64,000 bases of DNA from Anaeramoeba flamelloides (lineage: Eukaryota > Metamonada > Anaeramoebidae), in assembly GCA_027625915.1 (NCBI GenBank), contig JANTQA010000070.1, positions 13,025,001 to 13,089,000 of the forward strand. The letters are read 5' to 3'. The position numbers and the translations under genes are program-made. Positions 12,001 through 23,385 of this stretch are shown piece by piece (position 1 is the first letter of the stretch; each line of letters opens with the position of its first letter). The notes under the pieces were generated by a model. It was not told the DNA's origin, searched no databases, and was given only the letters and a program-made list of their open reading frames with translations.

Positions 12001-15000
12001 TGATGAACTTAAAACACAATAACTCTCAAATTGATATTAGATATATTACAGTTGTTAATTTTACTCCCACCTTAAAAAAATTTGAATTGTAATAAAAGAG
12101 CCTAAATGAACAAAAATGAGGATCTTTAAATTACATAATAAATGGTTTCTTTTTATTACATAATCCAAAAAACAGAGTATTTTTTTTTTTCATTGGAAAA
12201 TGGAAGTAAAATTTGAAAATATACCAAATATTATTCTTCTTATTAATTGATCTTTATAAAAACAAAAAAAAAAAATCCAAAAATTATATTGATTATTAGA
12301 ATTCAAATAAACTCTTTTTCAAATAAAAGGGCACAGAAAATTTTCAAGAATTAAACATAATTGAATCAAATTAATTGTAGTATCATTCTAAAATATAAGA
12401 AACTCTTTAAAACATTAAAAAAAAACACTCAAATGAATATTTAAAACTCATTCAAACAAAACAATAAAAATTAAAATTAAATATTTTAAAAATTGATGTG
12501 CCCTTTTCATTTGAAATGAGAAATCTCATTTTGTAAATTGTATGGAAAAAAAAATATCAAAGAAATAAAAACCTTTGAACAAGGAGAATTTGGAAAAAGT
12601 TCTTTTCATTTTATTGATAACTCTTTACAGGTCAAACTTTTGTTCTTTAAAGTCTCATTTTCAAGATAAAGCAATGATTCATCTGGGTATTTTATTAGAA
12701 TTGTTTTTTTTTTTTTCAATATTTTCTTTTTTCTTTGTCATATTATCAATCCAATGATGGTCTTTCTTAATTCCTATATCTAGCTCATTCGAAATCAAAC
12801 TTAAACTGTTTCCATTTTTATATTGGTAAATTATTTCCAAATTTATTTCTTCTTATCTTGTTTTTTTTTCTAACAACTGTTCAATATCCATAAATAAAAA
12901 AACAAAAAATGAAAAAATGAATACTGGTATTTAAATCATAAATGGGAAAATTTTTTCACTTCTTTTTCAATTTTCATTTTTCAAATCGAGATAAATACCA
13001 CAAAATTATATGTACTTCTTTGAGAACTGTATTTATCAAGAAAAATTTATAAAAGAAAATGAAAAAATTTTCCCATTTATAATTCAAATACCAGTGATTG
13101 AAATGACTATCACCAATAAGCAATTATCTTATTAACAATCAAATTTAATAGTATTGACGATTTGAGAGGTGTGCTCTTTTGTTTGAAAAAGAGTTTAGTT
13201 CAAAACATCAAATTAAAACAAAATATAAACATATTCAATTTTGCAAATTCGAGATTTAATTGTAGTATCGTTTATGGAAAATTCGTTTTTTTTTGGATTT
13301 TTGGTTTCTAATGCTATGATTTTTTTATTTATATTAAAATATCTTTAAGAGTTTAACAATTTCTATTATTTGAGCTTGAGTAATTTCTATTGTAGGTATC
13401 TTTATTGTTCAGTGAAAAGGAAGTTGAATAATATTTGGTCTATTTTTAAATTTTGCTATAGTATTTTTAAAAAAGTGTGATAAAAATTTTTTAATAATTC
13501 TGAAAAGGGGTCTTTTGAAGTCTGTAGACTGCTTTAAGGGATATTTCTAAAAAAAATTTGACACACTTTTTTTAAAATGGCGACTCAAGATTTTTTGTTG
13601 TACTGTTAATTGCAAAATAAAAAGATCAAAATTTTCATTCGTCTTTCCAAAATAATCATATTCTCAAGAATTAATATAAAACATCAAAGCTCAGCAATTC
13701 TAAAAAAGAGAAATTAATAATTTAAGCTGATTTTCAGAATTAAAATTTTGAAATTTTACATGATTTATAAAATCTTTTTTTGGAAAGCTGAATGAAAATT
13801 TTGTTCCCTTTATTTTACAACAAATAGTATGTTATCATTTTTTTTATTCTGTAACTGTTGTAAAAAAATGCAAAATGTTTAAAAAGGTGGAACATTTTTT
13901 TATTAAAATATTAAAAATTTTTGTTTTCGGTATACAGTGCTTTTAATAAAGCGAAAACTTTTTGAAAACTATTTTTAAAAGTTTTATATTTTAAAAAAGA
14001 TGAGTATTTTTTTCGAATTAAAACTTAATGAAAATTTTTTGTTTTAAATAAGCGATGACTCAACCTTTAAATGTGATGTGGGGGGCAGAGTGTGGAGAAA
14101 AGCTCCTTTTTAAAAACAAAGTCCAGGCTTTATTAAAACTCAAAACTTTAAAAAAAAATTGTAAATGACAATCTTATAAAAAAAAAAATTCATCACTTTT
14201 CTCAATTGGCTGTATTTTTTTTTTCTATTTTTGGTTCCTTTAAAGGACTATCTTAAAAAAGCTACTGTGAGTGCATATGGGCTAAAGAATCGTTGAGTTA
14301 TTCCCATTATCTCTTGATATCCAGAAGAACTATAAAATCCTTAATTGTAAGGTAAATTTGAAATTATTTCAGATCGAATTCCTAAATATAAGTTGGGAGT
14401 AGTTGTCGAGCCAAACCATTTTTCTTCGAACACAAATAAACTATTTTTCAAACAAAAGGGCACACCTCTCAAATCGTCAATACCATCGAATTTGATAGTT
14501 AATAAGATAATTACTTATTGGTGAGTTTCATTTTAATTATTCATTTTTTCATTTTTTGCTTTTTTTATTTTTGGATATTGAACAGTTGGAAAATGAAAAA
14601 GCACAAGATAAGAAGAAACCAATTTGGAAATAATCTACCTGTGTATAAACGGAAACAGTTTAAGTTTGATTTCGAATGAGCTAGAAATAGGAATTAAGAA
14701 AGACCATTATTGGATTGATGCATGAAACAAAGAAAAAAGAAATAAAGAAAAAAACATTCCAACAAAATACCAGATGAATTGCGGCTTTATATTGTAAATG
14801 AGACTTTAAAGAACAAAAGTTTGACCTGTAAAGAATTATCAATAAAATGAAAAGAACTTTTTCCCAATTCGCCTTGTTCAAAGGTTTTTATTGGGTTTAT
14901 AATTTTTTTCATTACAATTTACAAAACGAGATTTCTCATTTCAAATAAAAGGGCACACCAATTTTTAAAATATTGAATTTTAATTTTTATTGTTTTGTTT

Positions 15001-16148
15001 TAATGAGTTTTAAAGATTCAATTGAGTGTTTTTTTATGTTTTAAAGCGTTTCTTAGATTTTAGAATGATACTACAATTAATTTGATTCAATTATGAATAA
15101 TTCTTAAAATTTTTGTGCCCTTTTATTTGAAAAAGAGTTTATTATCTAGTTTCCAATGAAAAAACTTTTGAAACAATCAAGTCTTATCAAAAATGGTTTG
15201 AAGAGGGAAACACTACCAACTTACAATTAAGAATCCGATCAGTTACAATTTTCATTGTTCTTATGGATCTCAAGTAATAAAGGGAATAACTCAACTATTC
15301 TTTAGCCCACATGCCACTCACAGTGACTTTTTTTAAGATAACCCTCGAAAAAAACAAGAGAAAAGTGATTCCAAAAGATTTTGAAAAACAGTTGACAACC
15401 CCCTAATTAGAACAATATTTCAGAAAGGGAAATTAATTTTTTTTTTATTTTGACAAAACAAGTAAAATTACAATTTTGGGGTTTGTATGGTTTTAAGAAA
15501 CACTCTCTTTTGTTTTTTATTTGGAACAATTCGAAAAATGATCGAACTAAAAAAAAAAAAAAAAAACAAAACAAATCTTACGTTTTTGCACAACCGAACA
15601 AATGGAAATTATTTCGAAGGTTGTAAGCGTTTTGAATGCCAGGATCCTTCCAGATATTTTTGATCATTTTAGTGTATTTCAAAGGAATCACTTTCGGTAT
15701 AACTGAAAACTTTTTTACTTGTTGAATGTGTCGCATCAAATTTTTATCAAGCGTGAGATCAAAGTATTCTGCAGCTCGAATTAATGACTGTATTGAAATA
15801 ATGGTGTTTGATCTTATTACATTCCGAAATACAACCCTTTCACTTGATTTTTTGTACATTTTTTTATGAATGATTTGTGTTTGTTGAAAAATTGTGGACT
15901 TTCCACTGCCACCAGGGCCTTTTTGTTTTTTTAAAAAAAAGAGCAAACAAAAAAGAAAATAAAAAAAAAACAAAAATGTAAAAATAATTTGGTTGGTGAT
16001 CCAAGAAAACAAAAGTGATGCGGCTACCTAAAAGCAGGATTTTAAATTCGTTTTCTGATTTGTTGTGATCCTCTACAATCATTTGCTCAATCATTATCTC
16101 TCTTTGGATCTCCGAATCCTGTGAAGACTTACTTTGAAAGCAACCCAT
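9079..16148 (-). CDS. Heterotrimeric G-protein alpha subunit, three exons
   Basis: Exons: 16028-16148, 15582-15918, 9079-9676 (minus strand), giving 351 aa, the normal G-alpha length. It binds and hydrolyses GTP and relays receptor signals at the membrane. Residues MGC at the start predict myristoylation and palmitoylation. Exon 1 ends in ILLLG; exon 2 adds the P-loop as GPGGSGKST (family norm GAGESGKST) and the helical domain; exon 3 has switch I RTRTTGI, switch II DVGGQRNERRKW, the NKxD box LNKIDLF, the TCAIDT box, and a C-terminus SKDMGFI. Junction phases agree: G + GC makes Gly in the P-loop, and AC + T makes Thr, so FGCAKTFLDDIDRIF aligns without a gap to G-alpha. Donors are GTAGCC and GTAAGA. 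Intron 1 is 109 bp; intron 2 is 5,905 bp and full of repeats. The Glu of the P-loop, which normally pairs with the switch-I Arg, is Gly. Confidence 0.88.
10289..11505 (+). mobile_element. TTAA-flanked 1.22-kb element, copy 1 (inside the G-alpha intron)
   Basis: It begins TTAA-GGGTGTAAGTACATTTT and ends AAATGTACTTACTTCC-TTAA, so ends are inverted repeats of about 17 bp and the target is TTAA. Sequence along its whole length matches copies at 36012-37242 and 44847-46066. No transposase was recognised, so it is probably non-autonomous. TTAA targets are used by piggyBac and Kolobok elements. Confidence 0.8.
12308..13197 (+). mobile_element. TA-flanked Tc1/mariner-like element B1
   Basis: Ends are AAACTCTTTTTCAAATAAAA.. 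and its inverted counterpart TTTGTTTGAAAAAGAGTTT, both next to TA. The body matches the reverse complement of element B2 (14437-15141) through its length, except that B1 carries an extra 171-bp palindromic MITE at 12924-13094. A short ORF common to both copies (NFCSLKSH) has no recognisable domain. Confidence 0.7.
12924..13094. mobile_element. Palindromic MITE (CTGG..CCAG family) inserted in B1
   Basis: CTGGTATTTAAATCATAAAT and its inverted counterpart TTATAATTCAAATACCAG bound a fold-back unit. The sister element B2 lacks it, and its uninterrupted site reads GAATAATTAAAATG, consistent with insertion at TA. Other copies: about 44557-44720, 60523-60686, 61378-61542. Confidence 0.75.
13603..13836. 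repeat. Palindromic repeat related to 44209-44423
   Basis: It starts ACTGTTAATTGCAAAATAAA, has the inner arm ATCAAAATTTTCATTC, and ends with GAATGAAAATTTTG..TTTACAACAAATAGTA. The copy at 44209-44423 has the same order of parts. Confidence 0.6.
14150..15405. mobile_element. Outer inverted-repeat element interrupted by B2
   Basis: The stretch 14200-14345 is matched, reverse-complemented, by 15235-15400 (for example GGGCTAAAGAATCGTTGAG against CTCAACTATTCTTTAGCCC). Element B2 at 14437-15141 lies between the arms, so this is a nested insertion. Outer limits are approximate. Confidence 0.6.
14437..15141 (-). mobile_element. TA-flanked Tc1/mariner-like element B2
   Basis: Opposite orientation to B1 (12308-13197), with ends AAACTATTTTTCAAACAAAA and TTATTTGAAAAAGAGTTT next to TA. 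It lacks the MITE found in B1 and is 705 bp long. Together B1 and B2 form a 0.7-kb inverted repeat inside the G-alpha intron. Confidence 0.7.
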
Positions 16149-19100
16149 TTAATAAATAAAATAAAATCAAAAGCAATATTTATTAAAAAAAAAAAAAAAT
16201 AAATTGTTCATCACTTATTTTTCGAAAGACCATCATGTTGAAAACAAAGAGTATTTTCGAACAACCAATTAGTCACAAATTTCTAACTTTCTTAAATTTA
16301 TTTTCAATAATGGGAAAAAGTATTTCTGGAAAATTTTATCGCATTAGTGTCTTTTCAAGCATTTTGGGAACCAGTAAACTGAATAAATTTGGTGACACTT
16401 TTCTTGAAAACAAGACCCACACAATTTTTACTTTGTCGCAATTGAAAAATCAAGCTGACAAAAGTATTTGAGAAATTTTAAAAAATGTAAAAATACTGTT
16501 TCTTTCAATTTCCAATTGTTGAAGTGGTTTAACATCCTTTAAAGAGTGAATTTTATAAAATGTAAATGTATCAAAACCTTGGAAATATCTTGTTTGTTTT
16601 CCTAATGTTCTCTGAAAGGTATAATTTTATCACAATTTTATCAAATTGTTAAAACGATAGGTATTTCAAAATAGGCAAAGTTATTTGGAATTTTAAAGTT
16701 TTGTAGATTTAGTAAAATGATCATTCCAGAGGAAATTGACTAACGAAGAGGTGGAAGTGGAGAAAAAATGTCAACCGGAATTAATTTGTAAAAATTACTG
16801 AAAATATAAAGCTTTTGTAATGACAAAAAATGGAAAAACAAATCACAGTTTTAATTATATTTTTTGTAGAAAATTATTTAGAAAATGGTTCGAAATGATC
16901 AAGATTTTTTCAAGCTAACAAAGATACAAATCAAGACTGAAGACTCTTTTTATGATCATCACATCGAATTTAGATTTTTTTAGATTCTTTTTTATATAGA
17001 TCCTTCAAGTTGATGATTGTAAAAACAAACACTTATCTTAATTTTTTTTAAGAGTTCTAAAAGGTGAACTTTGAGAGTAATCAACTTTTGATAAATTACG
17101 AATTTCAAAAATAAATACAAATATCTGTTCTAAATTAAAGTGTAGATATGAGAGAAAAACTCTCTTCTTTCGAAATTAGATTAAAAGTGTTGTTAACTAT
17201 TCTATTAAAAAATATTTTTTTGGATGAATTATTTACTTCTTCAATAAATCTTTTTCACTTTTTCAATTCAAGTTGAAAAGAAAAATAAAAAGTTGTTTAG
17301 CATAAATTGATGAATATTTTACATTTATTGTATTTTAGTATGAAACAATTGACAACCACTCAACTAAACAGAAAATGTTGTGATAAAGAAAAAAGAAATA
17401 AATTGTATAAAAAAGTCAAACATTATTATTGGTTTTTTAGATGTTTGGTGATATTTGGAATAAATAAATTTTTCTCAAAATTATTTTTTTGAGTTTTGAT
17501 CTTTTTTTATAAATAAAGTTGTTGAACAAAACTTATTCTAAAAACAATTAACCTTTGATGAAAAATAAACTGATCAAACTTTTTCTTCAACTTTCCCAAA
17601 TAAAAGTTTTTCTAATCGAATCTAATCAATTTTAATTTTGTAATTTGGTTGTATATTTCCGGTTTTAGAATTGGGTACTTTGATGATTTATTTTCATTCT
17701 CAGACATTGATCCCGGATTTCAAAAGGACAAATAAAATTTTTTGTTTAAAAAATTGAACCCTATTTTCTGATATTTCAAATTTGATGAGCAAAATTTAAC
17801 TTTGTTTGGTTGGTTAATTTTTGATTAAAATCTCTTTTTAAACTTAAAGATCCATTAAAACTTATTACAAATTTTAACCCCAAAATACAACACGAGGAAA
17901 AATTTTGACCTTCTTAGACAACTTTTCTATTTTTTTCAAACATTTATGGAAATTATTTAACAAAAAATCCAAGATATCGAGATCTTGATTATTAAGGACA
18001 ATACTAGAAGATTTTAGACCAAAATAATAATTGATGATTTCAATTGAAAGGAGGTTAAATTAAGTTTAATTAAAAATTAAACAATCAGTTTCAGTTAAAT
18101 TGTGCACTTTAGGTTAAAATTTGCTGAAGAATTAGATGTATTTTTTCTTCTGATTTTTTTTTTAAACAAAAGTTTTTTATGTGTTGTTCTCATTTCTCAT
18201 TTGAAAATTTATAATAGCTTCATTAAAATAATCTAATGTTAAAGTTATCAAAATCATTTTTTTACACAATTTTTTTCACAATTAATTATTGAAAGAAAAA
18301 ATGATAATTAGTAAAAATGGATTTTTCAATAAAAAATAAATGTTTTTGGAATGTTTCTAATAAAACTCTAATATTTATTCAATATTTACTACAAAAATTT
18401 TGTTTTAATTTATTTTTTGATAGTTTTTCTATAAAAATTAGAGCGGGTATGAAGATATTAACAGAGTAAACATGTGTATACTCATTAAATTTTCCCTATT
18501 TTGATCTTCTTGAATTATACTTTATTATATTTTTTTCCAAATTGAAAGTATTTTTACATTTTTCCTCTTGACATTTTTTAATTTTTTATTCGTCATTTAG
18601 GTTCGAAAAGAAAATGATGGAAATCGAATTCATAAATTTTTCATCAAAAACAAGTTCAATCTCTTTTTAAAAAAAATCTGAACCTTTTCTGTTATAAAGG
18701 GATTTTCTGCAAACAAATTACCATATGTTTTTTTGTAGAGTTTCCACTTTCAAATCATCATAATAAAACTTTTTAACTTTATTTGATTGTTTTAGATGAC
18801 TTGAAAATCCAATTTTAAATTGATAAAATTTAAAAAATTAAATTGTTTATTTCGATTATTAACTAAATTGATAAAAAATTCGAGAGATCACAAAATATAA
18901 TTTTTTAAAAAAAATTTTTTTTAAAAGTTCAAAAAATGTAAAAAAGATATGTTTCCTGAATCCTATTATTTGGCTTCTGAATTGTCAAAATTTCATTACT
19001 AGATATATTTTAGATTTTGATAATTTTTTATTTGATTATTTTTTTTATTAATGGTGATTTTGTAAAATATATTGAGTAAAACTCATAAGGAAACTTTCAC

Positions 19101-19437
19101 TTATTTTTTTTTTTTTTTTAGAAAAAATTATTTTTTCTCTTTGTTATTAATTTCATTACTTTTCCATTTTCTTTTTCAATTTTTTTTTACCGATTCAAGT
19201 TTTTTAAATTTTGTGAATAATAACCATTATAAATATGAGTGGAAATATATTTTTCCCCACATCGGTCAAAATTTTATTAACTCCAATTAAGTTGAAAATT
19301 CGTATCAATTTATGTTTTATTTATTGACAGAAAGGAGTGATTATTGATAATTTAATCAAGATAGATAAAAAGAAAAGAATAACAATAATTATTATATTGA
19401 TATATATATATATATATAGCCGTTCCAAGGCTACCAT
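16149..19437. other. Intergenic stretch upstream of the G-alpha gene
   Basis: No gene was recognised. At 16230-16760 the minus strand shows short leucine-rich fragments such as LQQLEIERNSIFTF and KIFQKYFFPLLKINLRKLEI split by stops, which might be a decayed LRR gene; this is weak. The rest is AT-rich with no structure I could name. The G-alpha promoter should lie just above 16148. Confidence 0.4.
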
Positions 19438-19855
19438 AAAATTTTAAATAAAATACAATTGAGTTTTCTATTCTTATTCTCCATTTTCAAAAAAATTGGA
19501 AATAAGAGTTATTATTCCAAAAAAATAATAATAAAAGAACTATTATTCAAATTTTTGTAACACCAAAAAAAAAAAATTTAAGATCAGATGAAACTTCAAA
19601 ATTATCAGTCGAAAAAAGTTCACAAAAAAGATCAATATTTACTGATCTTTAAAATTTTACCATTTTTGAATAATATTTTTAAGTGCTTCATAAATATTCA
19701 TTTTTTTTTTTAGATGTTTCCAAAAAAAAAAAATAATGGCTCTATTATTTAAAATTATTTTGGAATAATAACTCTTATTTCGGAATTTTTTGAAAATGAA
19801 GAATAAGAATGGAAAACTCAATTATATTTTATTTATAATTTTTTGTTAGACTTGG
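19438..19855. mobile_element. Fold-back element with roughly 90-bp arms
   Basis: The arm at 19438-19525 (TACAATTGAGTTTTCTATTC onwards to AAGAGTTATTATTCC) is matched inverted at 19761-19855 (GGAATAATAACTCTTATTTC to GAAAACTCAATTATA). No ORF. Confidence 0.65.
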
Positions 19856-20089
19856 AAAGACTGTATAATAACTGACGATTAACTCAAAAACGTATCCATT
19901 TTTATTAATTTTAACAGGATTTGAAATGGATTAGTAAAATCAAATATTAAATTAAATTCTTCCGAACCCTGGAAAAATGTCATTTGGCTCTTTTAAATGT
20001 TTGAAAATACATAAAAAAAAACTCTGATGTTTTTTTTTTATTCCGAAATTAAAAAAAAACTGTTGTATGCTTGATTTTACTTTTCTATT

Positions 20090-20400
20090 TACAATATTTC
20101 GAAGTATACCATAAAATTTATACATTTTTGTTAGGTTTTTTTGAGTTTTCTATTTTATTTGAAAATTTTATTGATTTTGGTTAGGTTTTTTTGAGTTTTC
20201 AATTTATTTGTCGATTTTTCTAGGTTTTTTTTGCTTTTTGAAATAAACAGAAAATTTTAATAAATTTTCGTTTTATTTCATAAAGTAAAAAAAACCTAAC
20301 AAAAATTCATCGATTTTATAAATAAAATAGAAAACTCAAAAAAACCTAGAACACTTCAGAAATAAAAAAAAAAAAAGACTTCAAGAAAACTTAGACACTC
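20090..20400. repeat. Nested hairpins bounded by CTAGG/CCTAAC
   Basis: An outer pair (TTTGAGTTTTCTATTTTATT against AATAAAATAGAAAACTCAAA) encloses an inner hairpin whose arms read AATAAACAGAAAATTTTAAT and its inverse. It belongs with the hairpin blocks at 2170-2640 and 42270-42660. Confidence 0.6.
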
Positions 20401-21400
20401 CACAACATTTTAAGATACTTGAAGCATTCCAATGACATATAAACAGAATATTTAAGAGGGTGAAGAATATATGAAAAGATAATAAATAATAAAGATCCTT
20501 TCTACAACCCAAAATTAATAATTGCTAACCCAATTTTGTTTGTTTTTTTTTATTTTTGCAATAAAGAATAGAGCGAAATCTCTGATTTTATTAAAGTCTT
20601 TGAGATTACAAAAAAAAAAAAAAAAAAACGATATATTACCTCGAAATAAAGTGCAATATGTACCCAAATTGAGAGAATCAACTAGTATTTGGAAAAAATA
20701 CCCAATAATTATATCTTTTAAACTTTTAATCTTTTTATTTTATTAAAGAGAATTTTTTAAGTTCCTAAAGTAAAAAAAAAATTCTAGAAAAAAGAAAAAA
20801 AAAGAAATTAAAAGAAGGTTTTATCAAGTTATTTATAAACAAAAGTATTATTCTTAATAAACAACAGCAAAAAATCAGGAGGATGATCCTTTTGGCTAAT
20901 TAAATTTAATTTGATGATTGATCAAATGAATGTATAGTTTGGGTGGGGTAGTTAATTAATAGGTTATATATATTTCTTTTTAAGCAAAAAAATACTTGAT
21001 ATTTATACCTTTTCTTTTTGGTTTATTATTTCCAAGTTACTCATACTTTCCTGTTTCAGTATTACAGAATTGGTAAGTAAGTACTTGATCTTTAACTTGA
21101 TCTTCTTCTCAATATAAAGAAATTCAGCTAAGGGTAAAAAAGAAAAAAAACTAACAGTCGAAATATAAAAAAATTTACAAATTATTGAGACAAAAAATAA
21201 TCCTATGTTATATTAATATTTTAGATTCCGTAATATGGTATTCATTATCCTCGCAATTTTATGATATCCAAATAAAGAAAAAAAATAATCGATAAACAAT
21301 TTTTTCAAAGGAAAAAAATAAAAAAATACAAATAACAACATTTATTTCAATCTAAAATGAATACAATATAAAAAAATCCAAAAAAAAAAAAAAACATTTA
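20401..21400. other. AT-rich spacer
   Basis: No gene, RNA or repeat was recognised apart from homopolymer runs. Confidence 0.5.
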
Positions 21401-23383
21401 TTAAGGGACTAGTTTCTCTCGACAACAACGTATAAGGGTTCAGTATGTTGTTGGTAAGGATGATTTAAATTAATATATTATCTCAAAAACATTAAAAAAA
21501 TTCTAATTAAAAAAGTAACCTGTGTGTTTTATTTAATTTTTTTATAAGAACGAAACTTTTTCTTTTCGTTTTTAATTTTTTTTTTAGTTTCTGAATTTTC
21601 TTTAGTATTAGACTTCAAATCCTCAATCAAAACATCCGTTTGGAGTTCTTTATTCCAACTAAACCAACAATACAAAGACCTCAAATAATATGATTTGTGG
21701 AAATTTTTTTGATTTAGGTATTTTTTTTGCCAATAAGGAATTAAAGGATTCATTAAGATTTGTTCGATATAAATAAATTAAAAATGGTGCTTTGTCTTTC
21801 ATGAACATATTGATTTCTTCTAAAAAATAAATTCGTAGCTTCTTGAGTGATTTTTTTTCGATTTTCAAGTGAATTTTTTTTACCATTTATTTTGTTTTTT
21901 TTTTTTAGTTTTTCAGAATTTGGATTTAAGAACTCATATTCACTTTTACCTTTACACATTGATTTTATACACTTTTCATGATTTCCTTGAGCATGATAAA
22001 TGAATTTGAGAATAATTCTTTTACATTCCTCAAGGTCGAAATTCGCATTTTTCAAAGAATATAAAATCCAATCAACAAACCTCTTGATAAATATCTGTTT
22101 CATACCAAAACATGTCATGAGTTCTTTAAGACATTTGTGTTTCATTCTCCATTTTTGTAGATAATTCTTATAACAAATAAAAAAAATGATTTGTATCCCA
22201 AGTTTCAATAGTTTTTTCACCAAAAAATTTTTTTTACAATTAAAAATGCACTTGCATCTCTATCATGACAAATTGTTCCGATTTGAATATCATATTTTTT
22301 AAAATAGCTAAACCCTTTTCTACTAAAAAGCACTCTAATTGTTTTGAATTCAACTTGACTTCATAAAAAAAATTGTTTTTCTTTTTTATCTTGTTTTGAT
22401 TTTTTACAACTAATACATAATAAAACTTTACCTTCCAAATCAGAACAACCATCTAAAACTATAAAAGATACCGAACATTCTTTTGCACCCCTTCTTGAAG
22501 AATATCTACCGTCAAAACCAATTGTAATTTTTTTTGTTTTGTAAAATTTTACAATACCTTTTCAATAAATTTAATGCGAAAACATCATAATATAAACCAA
22601 CTTTCTTCAAATATTTGTAATAAAATTTTCTATTGATTTTTACATATTCTACTATATCTGTATAACCATGACCCTTTTTAATTGATTTTAAAATTTGATT
22701 TAAAAGTTCTTGTTTGTTTTCTTTTTTTTCTTTTTTTCTTTTTTCTTTTTTTTTAAATATTAGTTGTAAATTATTTCTTTTTCTTTTCCTTCCAATCATA
22801 AAATCAACATCTAAATTTGGTTTAGTATTCCAAAATAAGTCATCTCTTTTCCTTTTTCTCTGACCTGAAAGAAATTTCATTGTTTTAAGTAAACTATTAT
22901 CATCGTACCTGAAATTAAATTTTTTACTAATTTCTTCATTGAATTCTCTCATTATAATCAAAGTAATTTTTTAGATTTCGTCTCTTTTTAAAACTATTCC
23001 ATTCTTCCCATAATTGAATTCTAGTAAAAGACTTCGTTTTGTTCATAATTAAAAAAAAATTCAAATTGTAAAAAATCTCTAAAAAATAAAAAAATAAAAA
23101 ATTCATCAAATTATTTGAATACTTTCCAATATAAAACTTTAAATTATAATAACCATAGAGGAAACTTAGTGTAAAAATTGAAAGGATTTGGAATGTTTTT
23201 TTTGAAGTTCTATATTGGAAAGTTATTGAAATTTTTGAATAAATTCGACTTGAAAAAACTTGAAATTCATTTTGAGCAAGTATACAAACAGTTTTGATAT
23301 TTTAAAACTTTACTTTAAAAATTTTATCTTCAAAAATTCAGTTTCATCAAAAATTTATTTTTGAAAAAATACTAGTCCCTTAA
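21401..23383 (-). mobile_element. TTAA-flanked DNA transposon, Kolobok-like
   Basis: Both ends read TTAA-GGGACTAGT in inverted orientation (21401-21413 and 23371-23383), giving a 9-bp terminal repeat and TTAA target. A single minus-strand transposase gene fills the inside. The right end stops two bases short of the stop codon of the Hsp70-like gene at 23386. Kolobok and piggyBac elements both use TTAA; the transposase motifs fit Kolobok or a Mutator-related DDE enzyme better than piggyBac. Confidence 0.7.
21529..23045 (-). pseudogene. Broken DDE transposase of the TTAA element
   Basis: The reading starts at ATG 23045 (MNKTKSFTRIQLWEEW), then changes frame several times. Recognisable blocks in order are: a Lys/Arg-rich region; FDGRYSSRRGAKECS at about 22470-22535 with the first catalytic Asp; ICHDRDASAFLIVKK near 22230-22275 with the second Asp; a D-T-N-H block near 22190, comparable to the DxxH of related DDE enzymes; then FIYHAQGNHEKC near 21980, comparable to the H..C insertion of Kolobok-type transposases; and a basic tail. 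At least three frame changes (near 22950, 22515 and 22220-22290) mean it cannot make a full protein. Confidence 0.65.
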
Positions 23384-23385
23384 AT

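Noticed and set aside
16235-16471. 78-codon plus-strand ORF near the G-alpha start
   Set aside because: No recognised domain; the minus strand in the same place gives equally weak LRR-like fragments with stops, so neither is supported as a gene.
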